Below are positions 1 to 11,189 of a DNA stretch of 64,000 nt, in pieces. The stretch is from Trileptium ribeirensis (taxonomy: Eukaryota > Nematoda > Enoplea > Enoplida > Thoracostomopsidae). A program made the translations under genes and the position numbers. The number at the start of each line of letters is the position of its first letter. The stretch's first letter is position 1. The stretch lies in contig JASANE010017703.1 in the NCBI GenBank assembly GCA_030248225.1, forward strand, positions 1 through 64,000. Reading direction: 5' to 3'. A model generated the notes under the pieces. It saw only the letters and a program-made list of their open reading frames with translations, did not search any database and was not told the DNA's origin.

Positions 1-60
1 GTACAGTGAAACAAGACCATCACGAATAGCAAGAAATCTGTCCAGGAATGGGAAGATAGA

Positions 61-396
61 ATGCTCTCATGGAAACGGAATAGTGTCGAAGAAAACCCGA
101 GACGAAGCCAGTTTAACCGAGCCGAGCACCAAGGTACCGAGTGTGATTGGGATGGCTGTGGTCGAAGCTTGAAAACTCGAACTGGTCTCAAACAACATCA
201 ACGAAGGATGCATCGATCCAACTCCAATAAGTCGTTCGTGCGGCGACGATATTGGATTGCGCAGCGGCAAGAAAGAATCCTGAAAAACCATGCAGAGGGG
301 CAGTAGCTGGAGTATGCTTCGTATGTCAAGAAGAAACATCAGAACAAATGGCTCGCCATGTCAGAAGCTGCGCGATGAAACGGGGATAGATTTGGG
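61..396 (+). pseudogene. C2H2 zinc-finger fragment of a retroelement-like protein, frameshifted
   Basis: The first frame (61-306) encodes a classical finger with the pattern C-x4-C-x12-H-x4-H (CDWDGCGRSLK then HQRRMH), followed by a basic stretch and a stop at 304-306. A second cysteine/histidine cluster (CFVCQEETSEQMARHVRSC) continues in the frame that starts at 303, so one frameshift separates two fingers that probably belonged to one protein. Pairs of such fingers, with the second ending in ARHVRSC, are common near the nucleic-acid-binding part of invertebrate non-LTR retrotransposon proteins. I infer that family; no reverse transcriptase is visible. The copy is broken and runs off the left edge. 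Confidence 0.5.
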
Positions 397-639
397 CCTA
401 ACTGGGGCACGAAACGGCGATACAGGCGCTGCAACAAACCCATAACCTTCTCGGCACGTCTGCAGGCCGTACCAAGGGGAATGTCCTAGATATGGAAAAA
501 AGATGGCCAAAATCAACATCAATCGGCATCAAAAATAGAGAGTGTGCACCAGAGCAAGAGACCGTGTCTAAACGAAATCTACAACATGGGTTTTGCGTTC
601 TCCAGATTGAATGAAAACGCGGATAGATGGATGGATAGA

Positions 640-1145
640 TGGAGTGTGATTTTGATAATTTCTATTTTGTCTACTCGACACGTCCCTAGGATATATACTG
701 AACAGGACGATTACAACCGTAAAGGAACCAATGTCATTTTGATAATTTCTATTTTTTTCTGCTCGATACGTCCCTAAGATATATACTGAACAGGACGATG
801 ACAACCGTAAAGGAACCCGTGTCATGTCATTTTGATAATTCCTATTTTCTCTACTCGGCCGCGTTCTTAAGGCATATACTGAGCAGGACGATGACAACCA
901 TGAAGGAAATAGTGTAATTTTGATAATTTATATTTTCTCTATTCGACCGCGTCCCTGAGATATACTGAACAGTGCGATGACAACCGTGAAGGAACCAGTG
1001 TTATTTGGATAATTTTTATTTTCTCTACTCGACCGCGTCCCTACAACATATACTAAACAGGCGATGACAACCGTGAAGGAACCAGTGTTATTTCGACAGT
1101 TTCTATTTACTCTCCCTAAGACATATGCTGAATAGAACACACCTG
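640..1145. repeat. Minisatellite, about 88-bp unit, block 1
   Basis: Five to six diverged head-to-tail units of about 88 bp. Units begin near 703, 791, 884, 970 and 1058 with CAGGACGATGACAACCGT and contain a TTTTGATAATTTCTATTTTC core and a CTCGACCGCGTCCCTAAGAC segment. ORFs on either strand here are side effects of the repeat. Confidence 0.85.
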
Positions 1146-1764
1146 GCACTGGACAGGAAAACATGGAGGGTGACAGTGAACGCAAGGATGAAACACATTT
1201 AAAAATGGGAAGTTTGTCGGCGGAACCACAGAAATGCCGCGGCGGTGATCACAAGGAGCCAGCGTCAGCCTTGAAGCCTAAAAACTGGTTGGCAATAAGA
1301 ATGACAGAACTGCCGAAAACTCTCTAAATCAAAGGCGGCTTACCTACACATATAAAGAGGATGCACCGAGTGGTTACAGGGTCCGCGCTACACAGCAATG
1401 TCAAACGCGGGAAAGCTTTCTCGTAGCAGGCGACCCTGTAAAATCACGCGAAAACCTGCCGAGCTACCCAGGCCGCCACATCGAAGGACAAACTGATGTT
1501 GCCCTACGCGCAACGGAGGGTAGAAAAAGCCAATGCCGCTACACACCAGAGATCGTGTACCGAAAACACCCGAACGAAAGCTCGACTGCCGCTAATGCTC
1601 CACCACAAAGAGGACAAGAGCTGGTGGTATCACCCTCGTGCCAGTATAGACGGAAGAGGAAGGAATATCCAAACTTCGGAGGAATGTTCACGGCCATGAA
1701 CATGGCGCGACACGATCGAGGCTGCACCCACTAACCTGGAGAGGCGTACGCCAATGGGTTGATC
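1146..1764. other. GC-richer insert splitting the 88-bp minisatellite
   Basis: This stretch has none of the 88-bp units that flank it on both sides and is clearly richer in GC. It has short open frames (for example 1496-1699 +) but no domain I recognise. It may be a transposon fragment, perhaps of the element seen at the left edge; that is inference. Confidence 0.4.
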
Positions 1765-2480
1765 ACCTTAGGTCAAGTGAAGTATAATTTTGAGAATTTC
1801 TATTTTCTATACTTGACCGCGTCCATAAGACATATACTAAACTTGCCATCTGTGAAATAACCAGTGTTATTTCGACAATTTCTGTTTACTCGGCTAAGAC
1901 ATATATATACTACACAAGACGACGACAACCGTGGAGAAATTCGTGGCATTTGGATAATTTATTTTCTCTACTCGACCGCGTCTCTAAGACATATGCTAAA
2001 CAGGACGATGATAACCGTGAACTAACCAGTGTCATTTTGATAAATCCTGTTTTCTCTACTCAACAGAGTCCCTAGGACATATACCAACTAGGACAATGAT
2101 AGCGGAGAAGGAACTGGTGTCATTTTAACAATTTCTGTTTACTCGACCTGAGACATACTAAACAGGACGATGGCAACCGTGAAGAATTCATTGTCATTTT
2201 GATAATTTATTTTCTCTAGTCGACCGCGTTCCTTAACCATATGCTAAGCAAAATGACAACCGTAAAGGAACCAGTGTCATTTTGATAAATTCTGTTTTCT
2301 CTACTCGACAGAGTCCCCAGGATATATACAAACCAGGACGATAACCGTGAATAAAGCAGTGTTTTTTCGGCAATTTGTGTTTATCGCCCTAAGGCATATA
2401 CTGAACAGGACGATGACAACCGTGAAGGAAGCAGTGTCATTATGATAATTTCTATTTTCTCTACTCGATCGCAAATTAGC
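1765..2480. repeat. Minisatellite, about 88-bp unit, block 2
   Basis: About eight more diverged copies of the unit seen at 640-1145, in the same orientation, with GACGATGACAACCGTGA and TCATTTTGATAATTTCTATTTTCTC recurring. The block ends just short of the bHLH exon on the opposite strand, so it lies in the intron of that gene. Confidence 0.85.
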
Positions 2481-2508
2481 AATATATATTATATACCTAC
2501 CAACTAAC

Positions 2509-2610
2509 CTTTTTCAAATATGTTTGCGGTATTAACTTGCTCAGATTCGAAAGGCAATTATTCATTCGATCTCTACGTCGTTTTTCGATTATTCGGTGCG
2601 ACATTGGGTC
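2509..2610 (-). CDS. cwo: clockwork-orange-like bHLH factor, exon with basic region and helix 1
   Basis: This 102-nt exon encodes 34 residues starting [18 protein letters not shown] and ending [12 protein letters not shown]: the basic DNA-binding region plus helix 1 and the start of the loop of a bHLH domain. The run [11 protein letters not shown] has the glutamate and arginines that contact E-box DNA and lacks the proline that HES proteins carry in the basic region, which points to the cwo/HEY side of the bHLH-Orange family; the [15 protein letters not shown] start is what I know from cwo. In protostomes cwo is a nuclear repressor in the circadian clock, acting on E-box promoters. On the minus strand the exon is bounded by a CTTTCAG acceptor and a GTTAGT donor, both phase 0. 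The exon with helix 2 and the Orange domain is not in the window and must lie to the left. Confidence 0.88.
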
Positions 2611-2758
2611 CTGAAAGTTATTTAGATTGAGCATAAAATGAATGAATCTGTAAAAATTGTTCGAGTTATAGATGAACAAATACTCGTGAATTTATATATA
2701 ATTAACAGGGACCTTAGATTGAGGTAGTAATTTTCGAAATTTTAATTGTATATACGTT

Positions 2759-3106
2759 TTGTTAAAGCTATTTAGTATATATATCTTATTTATATATATT
2801 TTTATTATTCATTATTTCAATAACCGTATTTGTAAAATTCTCGGACTGATCGCTCAGGACTCCTATTCTGTTGAAGATTTTGAGGCCATAATCTTTGGGC
2901 ACCTAGATTATACTAAAGGTAAAGAAAGAGTCCAAGTTGTCCGGCCCGGCCCATTTGACATAGAGCTGAGCATGGCCATGGAATTCAATAACTCGTCTGT
3001 TTCGAACCTTGGTTGGGCCGTGGTCTTAATCCTTCTAAATAATATAAATGACTTCTTTTTTGTGACAATAGTCAATAAATATCATATCTACCGTTATGAA
3101 GTATAA
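2759..3106 (+). CDS. Unrecognised open frame, 115 codons
   Basis: The first 25 residues are a hydrophobic AT-rich stretch that may simply be low-complexity DNA. The rest (from about residue 28, ILGLIAQDSYSVEDFEAIIF, to about residue 90) has a mixed composition that looks more like coding sequence. I recognise no family. It lies on the strand opposite to the bHLH gene, inside its large intron. The GC-richer end (around 3000-3025) read on the minus strand contains GGTTCGAAAC, like a Pol III B box, so a SINE remnant is an alternative. Confidence 0.15.
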   Translation: MLKLFSIYILFIYIFIIHYFNNRICKILGLIAQDSYSVEDFEAIIFGHLDYTKGKERVQVVRPGPFDIELSMAMEFNNSSVSNLGWAVVLILLNNINDFFFVTIVNKYHIYRYEV

Positions 3107-3270
3107 CGCTTAGGCCCAGGCTTGGTTAGGCTTAAGAGATCATAAGCCTACATCGCACATTTGTGCCGAAAACATTAATTTATCTCTATTCTATTTTGTC
3201 ATGATAATTACAGTCAAATTATATACATATATCTATTGATCTGAGTTTTGCAGGAATTGTTAGAAACTAA

Positions 3271-3728
3271 TGCAGCGATCATATTATAATGTCTCCAACG
3301 TTTAGAACTTATGTACACCATAGTGTCAAGCACACTATCGACAACAAATTTTTTCAAGCGCAGAGGTATCGCCACTTCTCGCTGGTGTCGAGCAAACTGT
3401 TTCTTATTTGCAGTTTTATCGACGGTTCACGGCATTATCTAGTCAACATTCACATAGTCTAGATACAAATTTTGAGATTTTTAAAAAACTACATAGTATG
3501 GTTGATTAATACACCACATTAGGTACAGACGGCGTCAGCTACAGTTAATTAGCACCAAATAGCATGTGCGACACCGTAAACAAGAACGTAGTAGCTAGGG
3601 GTATGTCGTGCACCTATATACAGCAGTTGTTTTACGGAATGGATGTGACCCAGACTGTCTACGTTAACGCGAAACTACAGAGGGTCACAAATTCCAAACA
3701 GCGGGGACATTATAACGTGAACGCCGCA
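3271..3728 (+). mobile_element. PIF/Harbinger-like MITE, copy 1 (left arm of an inverted pair)
   Basis: The element begins TGCAGCGATCATATTATAATG and ends GGGACATTATAACGTGAACG + CCGCA. It is flanked on both sides by TAA (3268-3270 and 3729-3731). The family consensus end, seen in six copies here, is TGCGGCGTTCACGTTATAAT followed by GTCCCC, with a 3-bp TTA/TAA target duplication; that is the duplication made by PIF/Harbinger elements. No transposase is encoded. The left TIR of this copy has decayed. Confidence 0.8.
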
Positions 3729-3753
3729 TAAGTTTGAAAATCTTTTTGGTTTA

Positions 3754-4256
3754 TGCGGCGTTCACGTAATAATGTTCCTGCTGTTTGGAATTTTGTCCCC
3801 TGTAGTCGCGACCCTACCGTATAGACAGTCAGGGTGACACCATACTGCAAATCAATTTTCGAAGGTATTCGACACACCCATAGCTACTACAATTTTTCTT
3901 GACAGTGTCGTACACACCCTTAGCTGCAAATTTGGCGCAAACTAACTATAACGGACACCGTTTGTAGCTAATGCGGTTTATTAATCAATTGTCCTGTGTA
4001 GTTTTTTCTAAATTTACGATATTTGTACCTAGCCCATATGAACACTACTCGAATAATTCCGAACACTGTCAATAAAACTGCTAGAAGACACGGTGTGCCT
4101 AACACTGTCGAGAAGTGGTAATACTCGTAGCTACCTTTGAAAATATTTATTAAAACCTTGGGTGTGTCTAAGACACCCTGTTGTCTACAGTGTGCCTGAC
4201 ACTGCGTGGTGTGCATAGGTTCCAAACGTTGGGGACATTATAACGTGAACGCGGCA
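3754..4256 (-). mobile_element. PIF/Harbinger-like MITE, copy 2 (right arm of the inverted pair)
   Basis: Starts TGCGGCGTTCACGTAATAAT and ends with its inverted copy AACGTGAACGCGGCA. TTA lies directly on both sides (3751-3753 and 4257-4259). It is in the opposite orientation to the copy at 3271-3728 and only about 20 bp away, so the two form a large imperfect palindrome. It contains an 85-codon minus-strand frame (3968-4225) whose counterpart recurs in other copies. Confidence 0.85.
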
Positions 4257-4483
4257 TTAAACCTAAACATTTCTAAATATGACCTGAAACAAAGCTAAGG
4301 CCTTGGTGTATTCTCAGTTGCGTAGCTGAACAATTTAGCTTCGGGTAATCGGTCACAGTACCTCTTAGCTGAATTACATGTCATAAGCTTACCAATAGTC
4401 TTAAGTTCTAGTCTTATGTTGCCTTATTTAGCGTAGCATCAATTGGTTAATGTTCATTGTTACAACGTGTCCACTTTGCGTCC

Positions 4484-4800
4484 GACTCGATCTGATTTGC
4501 ACATGTGCGTCAGATACAGAAGTATAGCCAAACATTGCCTCACAGGAGACACAGCTTTTGCTTCGTAGGGCACACTGTACCCAAACCTGGCGTCATATAC
4601 ATGGATTTAGTTTTTCTGTCAGTCTATACGGGGACATGCGTGGTAGACCCGATCTGATTAGCATATGTGCTTCAGATAAAGAAGTATAGCCAGCATTTGT
4701 CGCACAAGAGGCACAGCTTTTGCTACGTAGGGCACGCCGTACTCTAACCTGGCGTCATAGACAGGGAATTCGGTGTTCTGTAACCCTGCACGGGGTCATG
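4484..4800. repeat. Two-copy direct repeat, about 163-bp unit
   Basis: CGATCTGATTTGCACATGTG at about 4487 and CGATCTGATTAGCATATGTG at about 4650 each lead a unit with AGAAGTATAGCCA, GACACAGCTTTTGCT and CCTGGCGTCATA. The second unit is followed by a GC-rich tail at 4811-4856. Confidence 0.75.
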
Positions 4801-4810
4801 CGTGGTAGCA

Positions 4811-4856
4811 CAGGGGCACACCCCCTGTGCCCCACTTGGCTACGCCCCTGTTCATA
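4811..4856 (+). mobile_element. GC-rich transposon tail
   Basis: The segment runs GGGGCACACCCCCTGTGCCC and then CACTTGGCTACGCCCCTG. A tail ending CTGGCTACGCCCCTG is widespread at the end of animal transposable elements. It forms a short hairpin. I cannot assign the element class. Confidence 0.4.
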
Positions 4857-5004
4857 TAGGGTGGTTCACATAGCATTTAAGAGTGTTATCTGAAGTTCAT
4901 CGCAAAGCAAACGAACAACAAATATATACGCGTACAATCGTGCACTACATAGCGAATTTAGTTAGTACAACGCCGCGAAACGTAATCTGTTATGGTTAAA
5001 CAAC

Positions 5005-5490
5005 CCAAGTGAGTTGATTTGTAGAAACTGGTAGACATCTGACTATTTATTGTTTTAAAAAAATTCGTGAAGGCAAGAGCTCAAGCTAAAAATAATGCAA
5101 GTATGAAAACGAGCTCTTCTAAAGTTGTGTAACCTACACAGCAAACAGACAGTCAAATTTCAACCAAGTGAGTTGATTTCTAGAGACTGGTAGAGACTAG
5201 ACTATTGTTTAAAAAAATTCGTGAAGGCAAGAGCTCAAGCTAAAAATAATGCAAGCATGAAACCGAACTCTTCTAAAGTTGTGTAACCTACACCTCAAAC
5301 AGACAGTCAAATTTAAAGCCAAGTGAGTTGATTTGTAGAGACTGGTAGAGTCCAGACTATTTATTGTTTTAAAAAAATTCGTGAAGGCAAGAGCTCAAGC
5401 TAAAAATAATGCAACTATGAAAACGAACTCTTCTAAAGTTGTGTAACCTAAACCTCAAACAGACACTCAAATTTCAGCCAAGTGAGTTGA
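5005..5490. repeat. Tandem array, three complete units of about 158 bp and a partial fourth
   Basis: CCAAGTGAGTTGATTT recurs at about 5005, 5164, 5319 and 5478. Each unit also carries AAAAAAATTCGTGAAGGCAA and TTCTAAAGTTGTGTAACCTA. It is followed (5500-5650) by a segment rich in TGACTCA and GAGTTAA motifs in both orientations. Confidence 0.85.
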
Positions 5491-5649
5491 TTCCTATCTG
5501 ACTCAATAAATATATAAGTTAAATTTTAACCCAGTGTCAGTCAACCTTGATTCACAGTTTGACAAAGCTGACTATGATTGAGTCTAAATACTGACTCACT
5601 TGCTGAGTTAAAATATTTGACTCATTTATAGTAAGCCAGTTTGGGGCCA

Positions 5650-6700
5650 ACTAAACTATGTCAAATATAATTCACCGTTTTACCTTACGTAGCTACATTA
5701 TACATTACATAGATCATGCATCTGATCTTCATCGTATCATCTTGAATTTATACCAATACTACAATATATAGTGTGACAACAGTACAGTACAGAATAAACT
5801 ATCACTCCCTGCGGTGTACTATAACAGGAAATACTTCGAACTTTTCCGGCTGGCCGGACCGAGTTTCAGCTATCAGTCGGTACAACTCAGGCTGTAGCTC
5901 CAAAATATCGGCCGGTCCGTTTTATTCGGGTCGTTAAACAAAGACACCGTCTTGCAGATCGGGTAACAGAATTTCTCACCTCTAGAAACATAATGAAAAT
6001 GCAACTAGAGTTTGAGAACTCGGTTATTAAACATTTTCTCGTTTGACACAGTTTCTCCGTTCACATGCTTGTATTTCCTTTATCTCTTGTTATCCAAACA
6101 CATTATTTTTAACATAATCCTCATAAATATAATGGTCCAGATAATTTGAGTACATAATAGTATAAAATGGAGTATTATTATTACTGCCTAAGCATGGGTT
6201 CAAATACCGGGGGGGCGACGCGGATTAGTGGAAGTGTCCCTCAGAAATATATCCGTGGACAGCCATGCAGGTCATCACCAGAAATATGTCAAGTTCGTTA
6301 TTCATGTATTTATGCATGGAAATATATTGCCGCACCCCCAGAAATGTTCTAATATTTGTGAGTCATGTACATATATATACATAGAAATATGTCTGAGGAC
6401 TGACATGTAAGTCGACTCCTATAAATCAACCAGCTTGTCAAGTCAAGTTTCTAATAATGTGTATATAACCATCATGGACATAGTCGTACAATGAATGGTG
6501 GTACTCTGAACCGCCCTATATCCGGATGTTCTTCAATGGTACTGAGCCCCAAATTTTTTCCATTATAGTATGCCCCGTCCTCCCACAGAGTAATTTCGAG
6601 TTGTCGAACTTAACGTAGTGTGCCCGTAAATCGCTTTTAAACGCTCATAGCTGAACTTGAGGTACACAAATGTGATTTGAATAAGTACTATAAATAATGA
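5650..6700. other. No gene seen
   Basis: AT-rich sequence with short overlapping frames (6167-6410) and no domain, TIR or array that I can support. Confidence 0.5.
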
Positions 6701-6701
6701 T

Positions 6702-7161
6702 ATATGTAGTCACAAAATATTAGCCGATCAAAAGTCGTGTCATTTTTATGCGTGCTGCTGTTTGGTTTCGGCAAATATTGTTTTCAGATGTCTTTTTGGC
6801 TACTTAAGATAGGACGACCAACAGGATTTTAAATTTAACAGGATTGACTAAGTACAACCAACATATATGAGTATCGAAGAATGTGATTAATGTGTTCGAC
6901 GTTTATACTTTTATTGCGTGAACCAAACCTCATATGTAGTCACAAAATATTAGCCGATCAAAAGTCGTGTCATTTTTATGCGTTCTGCTGTTTGGTTTCG
7001 CCAAATATTGTTTTCAGATGTCTTTTTGGCTACTTAAGATAGGACGACCAACAGGATTTTAAATTTAACAGGATTGACTAAGTACAACCAACATATATGA
7101 GTATCCAAGAATGTGATTAAAGTGTTCGACGTTTATACTTTTATTGCGTGAACCAAACCTC
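6702..7161. repeat. Tandem duplication, two units of 230 bp
   Basis: ATATGTAGTCACAAAATATT begins both units (6702 and 6932). They are nearly identical through GTGAACCAAACCTCA, with only a handful of base differences, so the duplication is recent. Confidence 0.92.
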
Positions 7162-7375
7162 AAATTTTGACAAATTTTCTATTACGATTCCCTCCAATTG
7201 TAAATCCTATTATTTACTACCCCATTTCTGAAACCACAATGATCACAAAAGTAGCTAAATTTTATACCTCGGCGGGGTTAAAAATGTAATGTGAACCAAA
7301 GTCTTTACATTTGTCATATTCACATCTTCACAATTTTACTGTTCCAAACTCTCCATCAAATGTGAAATCTTAAAC

Positions 7376-7495
7376 TAGAGGAACTCAGTGGTCTGCCTAC
7401 GCACCGTGCAATAATACCGTCCGAGTTCGAATCCAGGCACCGGCTCAATCTTGTCAAATATTGTATGATACACAAATTAATTTAGGCACGATGCT
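7376..7495 (+). mobile_element. tRNA-derived SINE, family 1, truncated
   Basis: ACTCAGTGGTCTGCC resembles a Pol III A box and GAGTTCGAATCC is a perfect B box. They are followed by the family tail TTGTCAAATATTGTATGATA and CACAAATTAATT, which is also found at about 29755-29790 and 41250-41282. Confidence 0.7.
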
Positions 7496-7530
7496 TACGT
7501 ATAAAGTTGCGTGCGCAATTATAGCGTCCG

Positions 7531-8039
7531 TTTACATTTAAACACATATTCGGATATAGTCAGTTATATGGGTATATACAGGAAACCTATCACAATTTAA
7601 ATTTCTAATTTTGGACTATAATTGAAAAACAACCAGCTTTTCTCTTGTGCGGAATAAGGATCGTGGTTTATTATTGTTGTATCCAGTGAAGCTGAAATTC
7701 TTTTACATTTAAACACATATTCGGATATAGTCAGTTATATGGGGTACAGGAAACCTATCACAATTTAAATTTCTAAAGTTGGACTATAATTGAAAAACAA
7801 CCAGCTTTTCTCTTGTGCGGAATAAGGATCGTGGTTTATTATTGTTGTATCCAGTGAAGCTGAAATTCTTTTACATTTAAACACATATTCGGATATAGTC
7901 AGTTATATGGGGTACAGGAAACCTATCACAATTTAAATTTCTAATTTTGGACTATAATTGAAAAACAACCAGCTTTTCTCTTGTGCGGAATAAGGATCGT
8001 GGTTTATTATTGTTGTATCCAGTGAAGCTGAAATTCTTT
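7531..8039. repeat. Tandem array, three units of about 170 bp
   Basis: TTTACATTTAAACACATATT starts units at 7531, 7702 and 7870. Each ends TATCCAGTGAAGCTGAAATTC. The copies are almost identical, which suggests recent expansion. Confidence 0.92.
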
Positions 8040-8174
8040 GTTATACGCATATATACATTCTCATAAATTCAAAATAGTTGCATAATTATCACTTTACCTC
8101 ATGTGATTGTATAACTACAGTTAACTACGTTGATTGTGTTGTAGTAACTGACTTCGGCGAATACTGCACGATTA

Positions 8175-8330
8175 AACGCGTGTTGTTGCTTGCTCACTTT
8201 GCGAACAGCCTTAAGTATCCGACCAATACCTTAAACAGAGCTTAGCTAACGAGACTTTTGCCCGAGCGTTCGAGGTTCGATACCTCGCGGCGACCGATAA
8301 TTGTATGTTAGTACTCAAAATGTAAATTAA
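8175..8330 (+). mobile_element. tRNA-derived SINE, family 2
   Basis: A head CGTGTTGTTGCTTGCTCACT is followed by an A-box-like AGCTTAGCTAACG and a B box GAGGTTCGATACC. An inverted relative lies at about 31255-31420, sharing the head and the GGTATCGAAC B box on the minus strand. Confidence 0.6.
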
Positions 8331-8339
8331 TTGAGGGCG

Positions 8340-10285
8340 TAAAGGTTTAATATTTTAGGCTAAACCACATTTATTTGTATCATTGTTGAATTACTAATTT
8401 TTACATCAAGATTCAGGCATTTAATTGTCTATTTTAACCCGAATATTGGATAGCGAGGTCTATGCATGAACTTAAGGTAACATTTATCACTTAAAGAAGT
8501 CCATGTCAGCGTACAATTCACTCCGCGAAAAGTTAATTAGTGTTGAGGATGGCGAACGCTTAGGGCCATTTTGATGAAATAATCCATAAAACGAAATAAT
8601 GTTGTTGATGTTGAATTAGTCATTGGTGATGTCATAAAAATTCATTCTTTATATATAATTACATAGCTAGTAAACATCAGCTGCTACAAAAGTTTTGAGA
8701 TATTACCTATGTTGTGCAATTATTATAAAATAATAATTTGTCGCAAAATTTTGTTTATATTTTGTCACATCGTTGTTGCAACATCATGATACGTTCGTAC
8801 GTACCATCGATAGTTACGTAGCGTTGAACTAAAATGCGGCATGGATATTTCTGTCGCCGCCATAATCAATGTCTCGACAACCACTGATGACAAAGTAAAA
8901 GTTCAAGGTTAAAAATTAAATTCACTATGAATATGACATAACAACGCTGTTATTACATACATATATAATAAACCTAATATATTATATAGTAAGTCAAGTT
9001 TCAATGCTACTCTGAAAAATAAACTTTTTGAAAAAAATTTGACATTCAGATGTTTAATGCAGTTGTAGAAATATAAATAACAACAAGAGCTGTGGTACTG
9101 ATGAGACTGTCATTATTTTCAAAAATTAGAAAATATACTACCTTACTGGTAAGGCTTCCCAGGCAGGAATTGCTAAACGAAAGAATACACGTTGAGTTAC
9201 GCGATATGGAATTTAAATCCCATGTTCAACAATCCAAATGACAATTTCGGCATTCGGTACCTCACAAGACGCCTTTTGGGGGCTTGGTTCAACAGTATCA
9301 GACCTCTTTGACGTTTTGGACTGATTAACGTGTGCTATGCTAAATTCTGATTAACCCATATCATTCTGAATTAAAACTGCATGTACTTTCATGTACCGAT
9401 TTGCAATTAATGGCTCTCCGCGAGTCATACAAGTCTCAACTTAATATGTTGTTGTTGAATAATTGCAGACATTAAATTGTAAAAATAACTATAATCAATC
9501 ATTGCAAGTAATTGCATTTGTTGCTCTGCACGAGGTAATGGGCTCCGAATCGGTATAAAAGATAAGGAGGAGCTGTATAAAATTTTCTGTGACGCATTTA
9601 GATTTGCTCACGTGGTCTGGTTTAGGTCAAACGTAGGATGGACCAAAGTTTGTTCATTTGACCAACATTTGCTATAGTTGTGCTGGGTTGTACATTTTTG
9701 TACAGACAGTGCAATTGTTGCCCTTTAAACCAAATCTTTAGCTTTTAGCTGCACTGTTAAGACACAGTGAAACAGCGCAATGTTTGGTTTAGGCATATAA
9801 TGTGCTTTCCATGAATACCAAGTAACTAGTTTGTGTTTCCACAAAATATTGGCGGCGTCGAATGACGCAGTGGAATTTACCGTTAGTCTCACATTCGCAC
9901 ATTAACATTGCACTGCGGTTGCCCTTATTGAGCCATGTTGATAAAGTTGGTTGGGTTGTTTGGGCTTCAGGCTGCCACTGGCAGGAACCTTAGGTGGTGT
10001 TAAGAGTACATCCAATTTGCTGAAAACAACCAGATTTATTTCATCGACATCGCACGTCTGCTATGACATGCAATCATCTGTGCGATTGGTAAAGGCTTCC
10101 CGTCTACTGTAGCACCAAACCCAGGCATATGTTCCAGCTACATTGGTAGATAAACACACGATGATTAGGCAACCGGAATGATGTTTAACCCAAATTTCTT
10201 AGGGGAATTTAATTCAAATTATAAAGTTTGACCATTCATTAGATCAAACGTCTGTCGGTTTAGGGGTACATAGCCTCAAGGGCGG
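8340..10285. other. No gene seen
   Basis: Nearly 2 kb of AT-rich intron or intergenic sequence. I see no open frame worth keeping, no array and no TIR pair here. It lies between two exons of the bHLH gene. Confidence 0.5.
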
Positions 10286-10289
10286 AGGG

Positions 10290-10565
10290 AGGGGAGTGTC
10301 GGTAAGGGTTGGATAAATTTTGAAATTTTCAGGAAATTTTTCACTATTCCGCTGAAATTTTTTCCATGATTTGCTAATTTTATCGTATTTTTGCTAAAAG
10401 TTACATCAATTTATGGTAATTTTGCCAATTTTTGTAAGTTTTCGCTCAAAATTTTCCGCTCGCCGAAGGGCCTATAGAGCGTTCAGGGGAGATGAGTCTG
10501 GCTTGCCTCGAGGGGTTTCGACGCTTACAAGCGTAACCCATCCATCGAAACGCAGGCATTGGACG
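10290..10565 (+). repeat. T-rich/GC-rich dispersed repeat, copy
   Basis: A T-rich half made of variants of GCCAATTTTTG and GCTAAATTTT is followed by a GC-rich half with CCGAAGGGCCTATAGAGC. The same bipartite arrangement recurs at about 17480, 22100, 24060, 42830, 43250, 44360 and 49680 (plus) and in degraded form at 11190 and 11760 (minus). Frames within it (such as 10413-10643) are by-products. Confidence 0.6.
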
Positions 10566-10669
10566 AAAAATTACAATAAACTAGTATATATTAAAATATA
10601 TCCGCATACACTGCTTACTTCGTTTACTCTGTTTATTCAATAATCATATACCGTGTTTGTATCACTTAC

Positions 10670-10865
10670 CCTATTAGTTCTCATCTTTTTAGGTGTTAGG
10701 CGATCTGTTTCGTGATCAGACGAACGACAACCATCGGCTTTGTCTGAGTCGGATGGAGTCGTTGTTGAAACACCGGTTACATCTTGCTGCATTTTAGCGC
10801 TCTGACTGCGATGTTGATCCGCTGAGCTGCAACGCATAATGTAGTTTACGTATTCACGTACATCC
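10670..10865 (-). CDS. cwo: clockwork-orange-like bHLH factor, exon upstream of the bHLH
   Basis: This 196-nt exon enters in phase 2 after an AATAG acceptor and leaves in phase 0 before a perfect GTAAGT donor. It encodes about 65 residues starting DVREYVNYIMRC, through a Ser/Thr/Asp-rich stretch (VSTTTPSDSDKADGCRSSD), to DRLTPKKMRTNR. The basic end KKMRTNR splices in frame directly onto [13 protein letters not shown] of the exon at 2509-2610. The intron between them is about 8 kb. The composition fits the disordered N-terminal region that precedes the bHLH in this family. The phase fit at both ends is the main evidence. Confidence 0.75.
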
Positions 10866-11189
10866 CTATTGCACTCACTTATATAATACAAACTACTATC
10901 AATATTGATTTTTTAAGTAAAAACGTTTTACTTATAATGATTTTATTCATTAAATTATATATACTGTAGAACGAAGTTTTAATGGATCGTTAATTTTCGG
11001 AGTTATAAATTAATTGAAAATTTAAATTCAAAGAAAAAAGCAACGTTTACATACAGCACATTTGAAGCATATGTGCCCATAGGAATAGTGGGGTACTCCT
11101 TGAAGACCGGATACCATCCTCATTATGTCTTAGTTAGCACCACAGGCTGACATCTGAGGTTCAGCACCACAGGCCTGACCCCCATTCGA

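Noticed and set aside
5005..8039. CRISPR-like array
   Set aside because: The repeats are 150-230 bp direct duplications without short repeats and unique spacers, in animal DNA.
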